Positions 1-11,006 of a DNA stretch of 64,000 nucleotides are shown here, in pieces. The DNA is from Symbiodinium sp. CCMP2592 (taxonomy: Eukaryota; Sar; Dinophyceae; Suessiales; Symbiodiniaceae). Where the stretch lies: contig CAJNDT010003779.1 in NCBI GenBank assembly GCA_905221615.1, forward strand, positions 868,001 to 932,000. The letters run 5' to 3'. Under the pieces are notes generated by a model, which made no database searches, was not told the origin of the DNA, and saw only the letters and a program-made list of their open reading frames with translations. Position 1 is the first letter of the stretch. Each line of letters starts with the position of its first letter. The position numbers were made by a program, and so were the translations under genes.

Positions 1-170
1 TCCCCCGACCTGCCCTTAACGGAACCCTCGAAGCAACCCTTGAACGAGCCCTTAAACATAAACCCTAAATCCTAAAACCTAAACCCTAAACCCTGAAGCA
101 GCCCTTTGGGGTGGTGGAAGCGATTCCCAAGTGCCTCGAGCCCTTTCTGGGTTTCACTACCGTAGTATGA
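1..170. repeat. degenerate telomere-type repeat block
   Basis: Imperfect CCCTAAA units (about 52-100) mixed with CCCTTAA-like words and unique sequence. No exon-like frame was seen. Confidence 0.6.
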
Positions 171-175
171 GTCCT

Positions 176-386
176 TGAGGGTCCATGTACCCAAAAGGGA
201 GTTTCCGACAACTAGGAGTACCTTATTTTGGGGTCCTTAAAATAAGGATCCTAGTATTTAGGGTACTATTGTGGGTCCCCTATTTCGGAAACTCCCAAAT
301 AGTATATACTTGGGGCCCAATGTGCCTATATATAGGGAGTACTTTAAGGCCAATGTATATACTATTTGGGTACATGGACCCTTAGA
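176..386. mobile_element. MITE-D with nested MITE-C
   Basis: The outer arms GGGTCCATGTACCCAAA and TTTGGGTACATGGACCC are inverted copies. A complete MITE-C (197-296, GGGAGTTTCCG to CGGAAACTCCC) sits inside the left arm between AAAA and AAA, where intact D copies read CCCAAATAG. Confidence 0.75.
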
Positions 387-521
387 CCCTAAACACTAAG
401 AACCCGAGCAGAACCCTTACAGGCACCCATATATGGACTCTTAGGGGTTCCACAGGCAAGACCACGGTGAGGATTCGACCTATACGGAGGCCGCACCTGC
501 GGGTGTTGAAGGTTTAGGACC

Positions 522-632
522 CAGACCTTCCAATATCCTTTAATTCAGGAATATACCCTAAATCATATTAGGCATCCTACTATAACTCAAGGTAGATTGC
601 TTTATTGAGGGATATTGAAAGGTCTGTGCTGA
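522..632. mobile_element. MITE-H copy
   Basis: Arms CAGACCTTCCAATATCC and GGATATTGAAAGGTCTG form a hairpin of about 110 bp. The same family recurs at 25882, 32099, 51792, 52651 and 58702. Confidence 0.75.
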
Positions 633-639
633 AGCTTTA

Positions 640-1345
640 GAATTCCTACGGCGACACGTCACGAGCACGTCGAAAACACGCACAGCACAAGCCAGCATGC
701 ATATGGTGTGGTTTCTGGAACCCACAGAGAGGTTGTGATTCAATTCCCAATGAAAACCTTCTCAATCCCTCGTAAACACCACTCTATAAAGTAGGATAAA
801 CACCCGTAGAAATGAGTCCACAACTCTTTGGACCGTGGTAGATGTAGCATGGTTTGGGGATTTTTGGGCGTGGGGGTTCGACATCATCCCGATCTTGGCA
901 AACACCGTTGGCGTCACATTATCTGCACAGAGCAGGTTCTGACTGCGGTTTTTGACAGATTGGTGAAGGGTTTGGGGTTTAGGATTCGGGGACCCTTTCA
1001 ATGCTGTAGTGTCAACAACCTCTGAAAGAGATATCGTTATACCTCAACACCGAAGCATTAGAATCAGAAGCAGCGCAGGAAGTCTACCTACAATAAAAGT
1101 CTCCAAAAAGCCCCATACCCTGAACCCAAATGTATTTAGGGAGACCTGACCCTAACCCCTAAACCTACAAACCTTGAAGCCTAAACCACTGAACCCCTAC
1201 AGATCTCTTTAACGGAACCCTTAAAGAATCCCGTGAATGAATCCTAAGCCCCCGCAATCCCTGATCCAGGTCATTTTTGAGACCCACACCCGAGTGCTCA
1301 AAGATCCGGCGCCTCGATGAATCTCGATGAGTATCCTAGGCAGTA
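640..1345. other. intergenic or intronic sequence
   Basis: Mostly unique sequence with CCCTAAA-like words at 1135-1260. A short + frame at about 868-945 reads FDIIPILANTVGVTLSAQSR before a possible GTTCTG donor. It is too short to call. Confidence 0.35.
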
Positions 1346-1449
1346 CCCGTTGATGACAAAAATCCTGCATTACCTTAAGGACCCTAAACTATGGGAATTA
1401 TGGTATATTCCTTATTATGGGTAATGCAGGATTTACATCATCAACCGTA
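1346..1449. mobile_element. MITE-E copy
   Basis: The inverted arms GTTGATGA...ATCCTGCATTACC and GGTAATGCAGGAT...ATCATCAAC flank a short AT-rich centre. Family E copies are usually flanked by TA on both sides. Confidence 0.75.
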
Positions 1450-1594
1450 GGGAGACCCCTTAAAGGGGAACCCTTCTTAACCCCACTTCTGGCTCTCTTG
1501 AAAGGGACCTTATTGAGAGTGTCTATATCCCCAAGGGTCCCCTAACCCTATCTCCCAGAGTAGAGATGTTCGGAGGGGGTGGGTCAATGCTACT

Positions 1595-1960
1595 TTCAAG
1601 GGTTTAGGGTTTTAGGGTTCCTCTAAAGAGTACCATATAAGGCTAATGGTTCCTTTAAGGGATCTATAGGGGTTTAGGGTTGAGGGTTTAGGAGAAAATT
1701 GGTGCTGAAATAATTTCCTATACTATTCTGGTGGTTCCTTACTATTCTAGTACAATGGCACCCGAAACCCTAGTCTAATTACTACGGCCCCTACAGTAGA
1801 AGGGTTTAGGGTTTCAGGGTTCCTGCATTTTCCTTTACGGGATCTATGGGGGCTTAGGGTGGAGGGTTTAGGCTTTAGGGTTTGGGGTGTTGCGGTTGAG
1901 GGTTTCAGGGTTCAGGGCCTAAGTTTACAAGTTTAGGGTTTCAGGGTTTACGGTTTGTAA
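1595..1960 (+). repeat. telomere-type repeat block with MITE-I copy
   Basis: TTTAGGG and GGTTTAGGGTT units with errors (1600-1690, 1800-1960) flank a MITE-I copy at about 1702-1798. The I copy ends GGCCCCTACAGTA. Confidence 0.6.
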
Positions 1961-1971
1961 GATTTAAAACG

Positions 1972-2100
1972 GGATGAGGAGGGACCCTTCATGGGGACCC
2001 CTACCCTATAATGGGCTATATAGTGGGTATATAATAGCTATATTAAGGGTATATACCTAGGGGTCCTCATTAAGGGTCCGTCCTTTTACCCTTGGAAGAT
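1972..2100. mobile_element. MITE-F copy
   Basis: Arms GAGGAGGGACCCTTCATGGG and inverted TAAGGGTCCGTCCTTTTACCC enclose the palindromic core GGGCTATATAGTGGGTATAT. Confidence 0.75.
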
Positions 2101-3062
2101 TTAGGGTTTTGGGTTCTACAAGGGCTTCAACTAAGTATCGATTTGCTACCCGAGTCTAGACACCAAACAGTGGAATGCTGCATGAAGGGCTCCTGATTCC
2201 TTTGAGGTTTCCTCCAATGGGATCTATAAGGCGGCTTGAGGCTTCAACTAGGTATCGATTTGGTATAATCTTTAAGTTCCCGTACGTTTTTTTTTTATGC
2301 AGCCCTAACTACAGCCAATTTTGGGGACTGTTGAAACTGACGCCTTGCAAAGGATCATAGGTCCTGCAGAATACGGCCCCAATCAAGGGCTCCTAAGGGG
2401 GGCTTCCTTACAAGGGGATCTGAAGGTTCGGCAAAGTGGCGGGTTTTCGGGTCTACTTGTAAGATCATTAGACTGTATACCAATACGTAATAGGAGGATC
2501 GACTCAACGTATAATGAGCTAATCCTCCGTTACCCTATGATTGCTTAATGGGTCGTGGGAACTAGTTGTTCAGGCATCGATACAGATCAAGACCCAGGGC
2601 TTATGGGTTTCGCTACCTAACCCCACTTAAAGGATCATAGCGCTCAAGAATTCGGGTTCTTACATTGGGAGGAAAGGATCAGTTTTACAAGGGTTTGTAA
2701 CAGGGTTCTATAATTGGGGTTTTAGGGCCTACTTAAAGGATCATGGGCAGTCGTAACTTTAAGGGTTCCTTAAAGGGCCCCGTCAAGGGTTCTATACTAG
2801 GGGGTTTTTAGGGTCTGCTTAAACGATCACGTGACTTAGTAACTTAGTGGTTCCTTAAAGGGCTCGTTCAATGGATCCGCCACGTAAGATAGTTACTTAT
2901 AGCCTAACTTACCAACTCTCATGACCTTGCAAGTCGCCTAATTATTGCTGGCTTGGAGTTGGGTTGGCGGTAAACCACACAAGCAAGAAGTACCCACAGG
3001 CACGAGGTAACGAACAAAACCAGCCGCCGACTTTGGAAACGCAAACCCTACTTGTGTTTCAG
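2101..3062. other. repeat-derived sequence without a clear gene
   Basis: Fragments of MITE-A arms (for example AAAGGATCATGGG-like words) and CTTTAAAGGG words in a diverged background. Short open frames at 2175-2548 have no splice support. Confidence 0.4.
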
Positions 3063-3136
3063 CACGCTTAGTGCCGATGCGCGTATGGGAAAGGACAGTT
3101 ACAATAGGAGTATCTCACACGGGCTTCTGGAGCACG
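3063..3136 (+). CDS. candidate internal exon, unknown protein
   Basis: A TTTCAG acceptor precedes an open frame reading SADARMGKDSYNRSISHGLL and ending at a G|GTGCTT donor. Base use is richer in G and C than the flanks. No family was recognised. The call rests on splice borders and codon texture only, so a chance frame remains possible. Confidence 0.25.
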
Positions 3137-3658
3137 GTGCTTCAGTGTCATTTTTGGGTACCTGTTCCTTACTTAAAGGATTTCATAAAGGTTACATTTT
3201 TTCTTTTGGTTCCTTCTAAGTAAGCCCAGCGCAAGAAGTCAATCGTCAAGGGTTCGAAGGTCTGTTTGCAGGATCAAGAGACTGAGTAAATAGGGTCGTA
3301 AGTAACTGAATTGGGGGGATAGTTTTCCTAACAATAACCCGAGTGATTAGGTCCAAGATCGCTTACGCGGGGTTTATGATTTCTTGATGCAGGTTTTGGG
3401 TCTAAGGCTTGACTTAGGGTCTTGGGGTTGATACACATACACGAAAAGTCGTGACAGGAAGATGGAATAGCGTTGTTCTTTTGCCTTTCAGAGCTCTCAG
3501 AGCAGTAGTATTGAAGCTTGCATCGTTGCTAATCAAGTACTTCGTGCGAGGGCTTCTTCTTACGAGTATTCTCTCCCTCCATATATCGACATATACACAT
3601 GTTATTGTATATACACACCCATAATTCTCACAGGAAATTCTTATAACTGATCATCCTG

Positions 3659-3796
3659 ATGGGTGATGCCGTGTTTAACTTCCCTGGTCGTCGCAGCAAT
3701 CAGGATACAGGGAGTGGCCGTGGCCCCTCATTGGTTCTTATGTCTGCTATGAATAATCAGAAGTTGGCTTGTGGGCGATTTTCCTTCGGTATTTAA
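3659..3796 (+). CDS. candidate exon or small ORF, unknown protein
   Basis: ATG-started frame of 45 codons beginning MGDAVFNFPGRRSNQDTGSG and ending at TAA. It lies in a stretch without telomere-like repeats or recognisable elements. An 18-20 bp direct duplication (AATAATTCACTTTCGCCC, about 3810-3847) follows at once. No family was recognised. Confidence 0.25.
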   Translation: MGDAVFNFPGRRSNQDTGSGRGPSLVLMSAMNNQKLACGRFSFGI

Positions 3797-4297
3797 GTTT
3801 ATAACAAGGCCAATAATTCACTTTCGCCCAATAATTCACTTTCGCCCGCCTGAGCCGGGGGGCGGCACGGCCGCACCCTGTGTTGCCAGGGTTCCTCTTT
3901 CTGTGCCCGTCTGGTCGAGGGTCGACACAGCCGCCAGCTGTGCTGCGAGGGGTCTTTTGTGCCAAAACTTGTTCCTACATCAGCTTGTATAGGAGGTGGT
4001 GTAGGTATACATACATGCATCCACCCTGCTGAAGCAGAGAAGGTCACGACAGTTTGTTCCATCATCCAAGCTTCAACATTGCAACCTTCATCTCCTGAAG
4101 TTCGTGTATTCAAGAAGGCGTTTTACTGGCCCGGCCAGGCTATTGCTGTGGTACAAAGCTCAGAGCCTTTCGGCGATAAGACCACAGAGCACACACGAAT
4201 AAACCCCACGCTGCGAAGCCCTAACACCCTTAGTCTATCCGAAAAGCAGGCTTCCAGGTCAAACACACACACACACACAACAATAAAATCAGAACAG

Positions 4298-4363
4298 GTG
4301 CGGATCGAGAGATGGGTCTTCCCGAAGGGAGGCACCAACTCCGACGAAACGGCGTGCAAGGCG
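4298..4363 (+). CDS. NUDIX hydrolase exon (DIPP-like NUDIX box)
   Basis: An AACAG acceptor is followed by 22 in-frame codons and a GTGGGC donor in phase 0. The peptide contains RWVFPKGGTNSDETACKA. This matches the opening of the NUDIX box as found in diphosphoinositol polyphosphate phosphohydrolases, where WVLPKGG is followed by an acidic DE and a helix. That family hydrolyses nucleoside diphosphates linked to another group, using Mg2+ bound by the REx2EE glutamates. The REx2EExG half should be on the next exon, which I could not find. I therefore cannot say whether the gene is complete. The preceding stretch is an (AC)n run, usable as a polypyrimidine-poor intron end. Seen: the motif and splice borders. 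Inferred: the function. Confidence 0.55.
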
Positions 4364-5981
4364 GTGGGCAAGCGTCTTGGTTAGTAAAGGGGCCGGATGA
4401 ATTCGATAGGGTGTTTGAGGGGTATTATGAGGTTTTGATGGTTTTATGATGAGGTTCCAACAGGGCGTTCTTTTTCCAGCCAGTAAGCTACCCGCAGCGG
4501 CGGCAGATTTGCTGGGGTTTTGGGTTTGATCTTGGTGGCCTGAGGACGATCGACGCGATCCTGGCTGTTGACAAGTGAGGTGTGAGCTTAATGCCAGCAT
4601 GCAGCTAGAGCAGGCAGCTTGTGTAAGCCGAGCGGCCTGCGTTTGCAGTTTCCGAACCTTGTGCGGTTCCGGGCGAGTGTACCGCGCCCTCTTTAACCCC
4701 CTACTTCAATCATCAAGTTGTGTCAGTTGTGTCTGCTAGGGAGTTCTAGTGGGTAGGTCCGGATTTCCTAGCCGCTCTAACCCTAGCTGCACTTGCCGAG
4801 ACCTTGACTTTTCAATACTTGGACCCGAAGTCCCGAAACCCTAAACGTTCAACCCGACACCCCTAAGCTCCAGACCCTTGAACCGTGGTAGAGTAGGTAA
4901 CCTTTCAACCAGTGTTCGGAGTTTAGGGAGTAATTAGAGTAGGTAACCTTCAACCTTTTCAGGGCTTTGGGTTGAGGAAGTAGTGGAGTAGGTAACTTTT
5001 AGATTCGCTGGGGTATGATCATCCCAACATAACCCCAGAGGTTACCCTCTAGTTCTCATAAACCAAAACCTATTTGCCGATTTCTCGCAGGTTCCTTTTG
5101 CAATCTGATTTGGGGTCGACGGTAAGAACCTATCAGGGTTCCTTTTCATACACACAGTACAATGCACCCCGTAACACTGTTCCAATTATAACGGCCCGTA
5201 GGGGTTTAGGGGCGCTAGTTTCAGGTAGGTTCCCTAATTAGGAGGTCTGGAGTATCCTCTATCATACTTTAAAAACCAGCTATTGAGTACCATAAGGGCT
5301 CGGTTAAGGGGTATGATGGGGATCTTGATATGGGGCAATTTTTTGAGGGTCGACAGATCCTTTTGCTTTCATCGCGGTTGGGGTTTAGGCCTTCATGTGG
5401 CTCCCGGACTAAAACCAAGCAGAAAACCAACCTTAAGGGACGAATGTTAAGGTTCATGAACCTAGGGTCTACAGAAAGGTTTCAGGGGGCTTAAGGGCTA
5501 GTAGAAAGTGTAGAACCAAGGCTTCGGTATTACGGCCGTAGTTGACAGGCCTCTAAGCCAACACTATCTTAACTCCTCAAGTGACAGTACCTTAAAACCT
5601 TGAACCTCCCAGTACACTGCACATGCATACCTGCCATAAAACGCAACACACTCCCTAAACCCTACGCTCATACACACTTCAACCCCAGCGCCCTTGAAAC
5701 CCCTTGAAGTGCACCCAATCGCAAGCCACCAGACAACCCCAAAGCGGCTAAGTTAGGAACTTGGTTCAGCCTTAAAGGGATTTAAGCCTTTAGGGGAACA
5801 GACCTAAGCCCTAAAGCTTCAACCCTAAGCCTGAATCCCCCAACACCCTCAGCCTCAATCCTAAGCCCGAGATCGTCAACCCTGAAACCTAAACCCGACA
5901 TCGTACCAGAACCCCCCACGTACCCTTTAAACGACCAGTTTGGGCTACAACAAAGGGCATTTGGGGGGTCTAGGTAAGCCC
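4364..5981. other. intronic/intergenic sequence with degenerate repeats
   Basis: There is an imperfect repeat AGAGTAGGTAACCTTTCAACC at about 4889-4995 (three related units), a MITE-I remnant near 5150-5205, and CCCTAAA-like words at 5640-5940. No convincing exon was found. Confidence 0.4.
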
Positions 5982-6105
5982 TACTTAAAGGCTCATGGGA
6001 CTTAGTAAGTAAGGTTATAAGTAGGTTATAATTAGGATAACCCCACTTAGGGGACTTATAACCCCAATTATAACCTACTTACTAAGTCCCATGATCCTTT
6101 AAGTA
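5982..6105. mobile_element. MITE-A copy, intact
   Basis: Inverted arms TACTTAAAGGCTCATGGGAC and GTCCCATGATCCTTTAAGTA with a second internal palindrome around CCCCACTTAGGGGA. TA lies at both ends. A broken second right arm follows at 6165-6196. Confidence 0.85.
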
Positions 6106-6299
6106 CCCCTAAACTACCCCTTATAGAACCCCCGATATAGACCCCTTAAGAGGAGCCCTTTAAAGGAACTTACTAAGTCCCATGATCCTTCAAGTAAGCC
6201 TCATATCCCGAACCCCAAGGCCCTCCTGGGCCCCAAAACAGTGACCCCGCAACTGACCGCTCGGAGAGTTTTGGAGCATCTATCCGAAGGCCCGAGGAG

Positions 6300-6545
6300 G
6301 ACCAGCTGAGTATGGTTAGGGTTTATCATAGGAGGCCAAAAGGGGTTTTAGGGTTTAGGGGTTTAGGGTTTAGGGGTTTAGGGTTTGGGGTTCAGGGTTT
6401 CGGATATGGGACTTTCATAGGAGGCCAACAACAGGGGTTTTAGGCTATGGGGGTTTAGTAGGGATTAGGGTTCCCATAATACTGTTTCATATTAAGGAAT
6501 CCCTACCCCAAGAATCTTAAACCCGCCTTTTGGCCTCCCATCAGT
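6300..6545. repeat. inverted GGAGGCCAAAAGG arms around telomere-type repeats
   Basis: ATAGGAGGCCAAAAGGGG at 6330 is matched in inverse by CCGCCTTTTGGCCTCCCAT at 6512, with a run of TTTAGGG units (6336-6410) between them. Confidence 0.5.
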
Positions 6546-6721
6546 ATGGATAGGGCTTAGCGTACAGAGTTGTGCCCTAGGGCTCTTCATATTAACGCTT
6601 TTGGGTTCAGAGTGTGGGTATAGAGTCGTACCCTAGGGATCTATATATTAAGGCTTTTGGGCCCAAAGACCTTACTAGTAAGGCTGTTGGGCAAGTTTGA
6701 TGCCCAGGGGTATAGGGTTTG

Positions 6722-6935
6722 TTATTTTGGGGATTCCTCACTATAATTACAGTATAACGGCCCCAAAACCCTATTCTAATTATTAAGGCCCCTATATTAT
6801 GGTTAGGGTTTAGGGTACTTGGCGTTCTTCTGGTTGGCTCTTAGGACTTTAAATTCTTGGGTTTCTATACGAACTAAACTAAGTAGGCTGAAAATTTAAC
6901 TTTTAGGTTTTGTTCAGAAGTCTACCAAGGGTATA
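6722..6935. mobile_element. MITE-I fragment followed by MITE-T
   Basis: 6722-6802 ends in the I terminus TTATTAAGGCCCCTATATTA. 6818-6935 is family T (CTTGGCGTTCTTCTGGTTGG to TTCAGAAGTCTACCAAGG), also present at 54141-54253. Confidence 0.6.
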
Positions 6936-7147
6936 GGGTTGTATAGGTTTAGGGATTAGGGTTCAAGGTTTAGGGTTGAGGGACCAGGGGCCATATGTAG
7001 GGCTTTGAGTTTTCGCAGTGCGTTTACGGCTTTTCATTGATGGATTGTTTATGCAATCCTGTTAAGACCAAGGATATAGAGATTACAGTTTATGGGGTCG
7101 AGGCTGGCCCAGGTTAAGTAAATATTCAAGCTCTACTTCCAGACTGC

Positions 7148-7275
7148 TACTTAAAGGATCATGTGACTTAGTAAGTACATAAGGTTATAAGTAGGTTATA
7201 ATTAGGATAACCCCACTTAGGGGACTTATAACCCCAATTATAACCTACTTACTAAGTCCCATGATCCTCTAAGTA
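7148..7275. mobile_element. MITE-A copy
   Basis: Same arms as the copy at 5982, with TA at both ends. Confidence 0.85.
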
Positions 7276-7367
7276 TAGGCAACGATCTAGTGTTGGGCCT
7301 TTGGTTTCTGCCGCCTGCACCATGAGTGTCAGCAACTGCGGCCGTGCAGCGAAAACAAAGATAGGGG

Positions 7368-7508
7368 CCCAAACAAGGACATAAGCACAAGCAGAGTACA
7401 AGCAGTTTTATAGGGATATCCCTAGCTTACTGGGCTTCGTCATGAGGGGTTATATATGGGATATCCCTATCCTAGATTTTGCTTATGTGCTTTTTTGGGG
7501 CCCTAAAA
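7368..7508. mobile_element. MITE-L copy
   Basis: GGGCCCAAACAAGGACATAAGC pairs with GCTTATGTGCTTTTTTGGGG in inverse. The centre carries two ATATCCCTA words. Confidence 0.7.
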
Positions 7509-7661
7509 GAGCTTTTATTGGAGAACCAGGCAGCGCTACCCTTTAGTCAATGGCATTTCCGCTTAAAGGATCCAAGGTTGGACGTATGGACCCCTAATAT
7601 GGACCCTTGGGCCTTTTGGAGGAGGTTCTAGGGACCCTTAAGAGTCTATATAACATATATG

Positions 7662-7663
<2 letters not shown>

Positions 7664-7697
<34 letters not shown>

Positions 7698-7714
7698 CAT
7701 ATATATATATATAG
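7664..7714. repeat. (AT)n microsatellite
   Basis: Nearly pure AT dinucleotide run broken by GACAT. Confidence 0.9.
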
Positions 7715-8284
7715 TAGGTATATCAGGATCCCAGGGACCCAAAGACTAGAACCGCGAACAAGGCAACCTAGCTTCATGGTTGTTAAAACGGGCAAGTCTC
7801 CAAAGGTCACGACTTGTTGGGGGGGTTTCGGTCCGCCAATGGCAATGGCACAGGTTTACAAAAGATCGGATACCCCCATCCAGATGTTTCCAACCAAACA
7901 CTCCAAGGATCGTGGGACCTCGCATATAGCTCAAAAGTAGATTTGGGTTTTAGGGTCTAGGGTACAGTGTCTTCTAGCATAGCCCAACAACCCTTTAATT
8001 ACTTAAAATTCAACTTCAGCACAACCGATCGCACTATGTCCCCTGGTCCTTCAGGCCTAGCCAGTTCAATACGGTGCTAGGAGTCATGTGGCCCTTCGCA
8101 GACCCCAGAAGGATCTCAAAAGTAGATTCATGAAAGGGTTTCATAAAGTATCCTTTAGTCTTCAGTATAGGGCTTAGTATAGGGTCCCCGATATGATTTA
8201 AGGCAGGTGTATTCCTTAATTAAGGGGTTTCGGAAGGTCTGGGAATTCGTTGCGCCGAAACGAAGCTGCAAGGACCCTCGTGAT

Positions 8285-8478
8285 GGGACTTGGGTTTAGG
8301 GTTTAGGGGCCTGAGGGGTTCAGGGTTGAGGGCTTTATTAGGGTTTAGGGTTTAGGGTTTAGGGTTCAGGGTTGAGGGCTTAAAGGGAATTCCAGAAAGT
8401 TGGAATATGGTTTCAGGGTAGGATACCTTATAATTTACCATAAAGGGCTTAGGATAATCATATTCCAACTTCCTGGCT
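8285..8478. repeat. telomere-type repeats and MITE-U copy
   Basis: TTTAGGG units at 8293-8375, then MITE-U (8393-8478) with inverted GTTGGAATATGG and CATATTCCAAC arms. U recurs at 10260-10362. Confidence 0.65.
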
Positions 8479-9022
8479 TTTACCTAAGGGCTGAGGGTTT
8501 AGGATTTAGCCGCAACTTACGGCCACCATCGCTTCGGAAGGCAGCGTCCCGCCCCACAACCGCCACTATCGCGGCCAAAGGCAGTGTCCAAGGTGCATGG
8601 GGGCTGCAAAAATTACCCACATTGTGCCTTGAGGCTCCTTGTGTAGCATACTACATGCCGAAGTCCTGTCATATTTTTGTTCGGCCTTCATGTTAGGGCA
8701 CCGTCAACCCTAAGCCGCCACTATATTGGGGCTTCTTCGGCTTAGGATTGAATCGTGTAGGGTTTTGCAGGTTTCAGCCCTGCAGTGGTCTTGAACTACC
8801 GAACCTACTTGCTCGTAGGGCCCCTGTGGATTCTACAATAAGAGTAAACAACAAGACGTGGTAGTTTCAGGAGGAGTGAATCGGCATATTCCAGCCTGGT
8901 CTTTGAACCCAATTCAACATCGGTGGTTCAAGGCATCTGAGTCTAATCGATCCTCAAGCCCTTCTTTAACTATGTAGCGAATTGACAACGACAACCAAGC
9001 GGATGTATTTGCACACAAGACC

Positions 9023-9133
9023 CTAGGATGCCCAGTAGTACCCTTATTCCTTTTTTCTAGTCCTAGGTCCCCTATAAAGTTACCCAAAACCAAGAAGGGA
9101 GCCCTTTTATTCCTAGGTTGCTGGGCATCCTAG
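9023..9133. mobile_element. MITE-B copy with 4-bp target duplication
   Basis: Termini CTAGGATGCCCAG and CTGGGCATCCTAG are inverted. The flanks carry GACC at 9019-9022 and 9134-9137, a perfect 4-bp direct repeat. Confidence 0.85.
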
Positions 9134-9214
9134 GACCTAAACACTCTAAACCCCAACCCCAAGCCCTTAACCCAGGTATCAAAACCAGGAGGCTGTATTA
9201 ACTCCAGATATCAA

Positions 9215-9330
9215 CCCCTAGGTTGCTGAGTAGTACACTGTTGCCCTTTTTAGTTTAGAGTCCCCTAATTGAACCATTGAAACGAAGTAGTAGGAAAAAA
9301 AGGGGGCCCTTATTATGCTACTCAGGAACC
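9215..9330. mobile_element. MITE-B variant (B2)
   Basis: CCTAGGTTGCTGAGTAGTAC pairs with GCTACTCAGGAACCTA. It is related to the element at 11548-11745. Confidence 0.6.
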
Positions 9331-9407
9331 TACAGTCCCCGTGAAGACTTTGCAAAGCCCTGCTATCCGCGGAGGCAGATTGTGATATGTGATACTGAGA
9401 GATCCTC

Positions 9408-9480
9408 TCCCAAAGGGTCCTAGGTACTGTTATGGGGGATACTTCCCCAAATCATAACAGTAATTCCTAATAGAGAAACC
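9408..9480. mobile_element. MITE-K copy
   Basis: CCCAAAGGGTCCTAGGTACTG followed by CCAAATCATAACAGTAATTCC. Diverged copies lie at 27050-27125 and, reversed, at about 51585-51648. Confidence 0.5.
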
Positions 9481-9481
9481 C

Positions 9482-9605
9482 TACTTAAAGGCTCATAGGA
9501 CTTAGTAAGTAAGGTTATAAGTAGGTTATAACTAGGATAACCCCACTTAGGGGACTTATAACCCCAATTACAACCTACTTGCTAAGTCCCATGATCCTTT
9601 AAGTA
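9482..9605. mobile_element. MITE-A copy
   Basis: Full-length A element with TA ends. Confidence 0.85.
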
Positions 9606-9963
9606 CATTCTACAAAAAAGGTACTTTGGAACCTATGGGTTTAAGGGATCCTCTAAGGCTTAAGGGTTCAGGGACTCTTTGATTTGGGTGTGGTGGCTTA
9701 GAGGTTTGGGTACAAGCGTGTTTTTATTGGCTTTATGATGCTTTATGCGTTGGCTTAGGGCTTAGGGGTTTAGAGTTCTCTTATGGGCTCGTTTACTCTT
9801 ATGTAAGCTTTTCTTGGTTCTTACGGTATCTACTCATTGATAGTGTATGGCTCTTCAGCTACATCCCCATTTCGAAGATCAACAGTAAAGGAGCCGAATA
9901 TCGACTCTGAGTAGTAAAATCCCTGCCAGTCAAAGTACCTTCAAGTCAGCGCTCCCAGTTCAG

Positions 9964-10203
9964 GAAATCGCCGTTGCCTGCCTGCGCCCTACCCCCAAGG
10001 CCGAAAGCCTTAACAGCAAACACCGAAATCAAGATAAAGTCCATCTCAACTTCCCTAGAGCACACTTGTATTCTTCTTTCGATTCTGAGCCCTCAACCCT
10101 ACACCCAACAATTTTGGATACGGAACCCTTGCCAGATGGGCTGGCAGCGATGGCAGCGACCACTGGGGACACGAAACATCGCAGAAGTGAGGAAGCTGGG
10201 TGA
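9964..10203 (+). CDS. candidate long exon, unknown protein
   Basis: After a TTCAG acceptor the frame stays open for 79 codons (starting EIAVACLRPTPKAESLNSKH) up to TGA. A GG|GTGACG donor lies just before the stop. This is one of the longest uninterrupted acceptor-led frames in the window outside repeats. No domain was recognised. The tail GDTKHRRSEEAG has a faint resemblance to the end of a NUDIX helix but lacks its spacing. Confidence 0.35.
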   Translation, partial: EIAVACLRPTPKAESLNSKHRNQDKVHLNFPRAHLYSSFDSEPSTLHPTILDTEPLPDGLAAMAATTGDTKHRRSEEAG

Positions 10204-10259
10204 CGAGCGAACACTCGGAGAGGCGCCAAAATTCCATGGGTTTGTGGTTTTTTAGCAGT

Positions 10260-10362
10260 TAAAGGGAACTTCGGAAAGTTGGAATATGGATGAATGGTAG
10301 GATCCCCTATAATTTACCTTAAAGGGGTTTCGATAATGATATTCCAAATTTCTGGCTTCTAC
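10260..10362. mobile_element. MITE-U copy
   Basis: Arms GGAACTTCGGAAAGTTGGAA and inverse TTCCAAATTTCTGGCTTC. Confidence 0.65.
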
Positions 10363-10410
10363 TGTATGGGTTTGCGGGTTTAGGGTTTGTGGGTTTAGGT
10401 TTAGGGGTTT

Positions 10411-10975
10411 GTGGCAATTATGTATGCACATCTGCCGCGACCGGCAGCGGAGCTCCTCGACTTCAGCAAGCTTCCCCAGCACCCCAAGTACCTCCAACTG
10501 GACTCGCTGGACCGCCTCGACGTTCAGGCCAGGCTTGCGAACTCAGACTCATCAGAGAGATTCGTGCAGCACGCTCACCGAGCCTTTTGCTGCTCAGATG
10601 CTGCTCAGATCTCACCAGACAAGGTGCCTGTTCATGCTGCTCAGATCTCCAGGCTTCCATCCAGCTGCTCGAACTCACCCTCTGCTCCTGCTCAAGCTCC
10701 CCTTTGCTGCTGCTCAGATGCTGCTCGGATCTCTGTCTGGGGATTCCTAAACCCCAAACGGAGAAGGGCCGGGCTTGCAAGATCCGTCAGCAACTGTACT
10801 GATGAGCACTGCTCCAGCTCTAAGCAGGAGCCACTCAGTATTGCGTTTTTTGGAAAAGATGATAAGCAAGCTTCATGGCTTCAGGAGTATGCAAGCCGTC
10901 ACCACAAGCTTTGCGGCTTACAAACGCCGTTTAAGGAATATTTTGGAGCTTGAAGGGGTTCGGAATCTGGTTTAG
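10411..10975 (+). CDS. candidate coding island, unknown protein
   Basis: A 180-codon frame starts at 10411. Its first part, after a CGGCAG acceptor at 10447, reads AELLDFSKLPQHPKYLQLDS and looks like genuine protein. From 10588 it runs through a GCTGCTCAGAT repeat and loses that character. A second open frame at 10775-10975 contains SFAAYKRRLRNILELEG, a basic amphipathic stretch, and runs into telomere-type repeats. The best reading is two exons with a repeat-rich piece between them. The family is unknown. Confidence 0.35.
10588..10740 (+). repeat. short GCTGCTCAGAT tandem repeats
   Basis: TGCTGCTCAGATGCTGCTCAGATC recurs imperfectly at about 10588-10612, 10636-10650 and 10706-10733. Confidence 0.7.
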
Positions 10976-11006
10976 GGTTTAGGGTTTAGGGTTTAGGGTT
11001 TAGGGA
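10968..11006 (+). repeat. (TTTAGGG)n
   Basis: Five almost perfect telomere-type units directly abut a coding-like frame. Confidence 0.9.

Noticed and set aside
3799-4384. Overlapping 104- and 141-codon frames around the NUDIX exon
   Set aside because: Only the last part of the + frame has domain support. The rest lacks recognisable protein features and includes an (AC)n run.
10448-10800. Repeat-type GCTGCTCAGAT segment as a coding domain
   Set aside because: The repeat is open in several frames and its products (CCSDAAQ-type) look like repeat translation rather than a domain.
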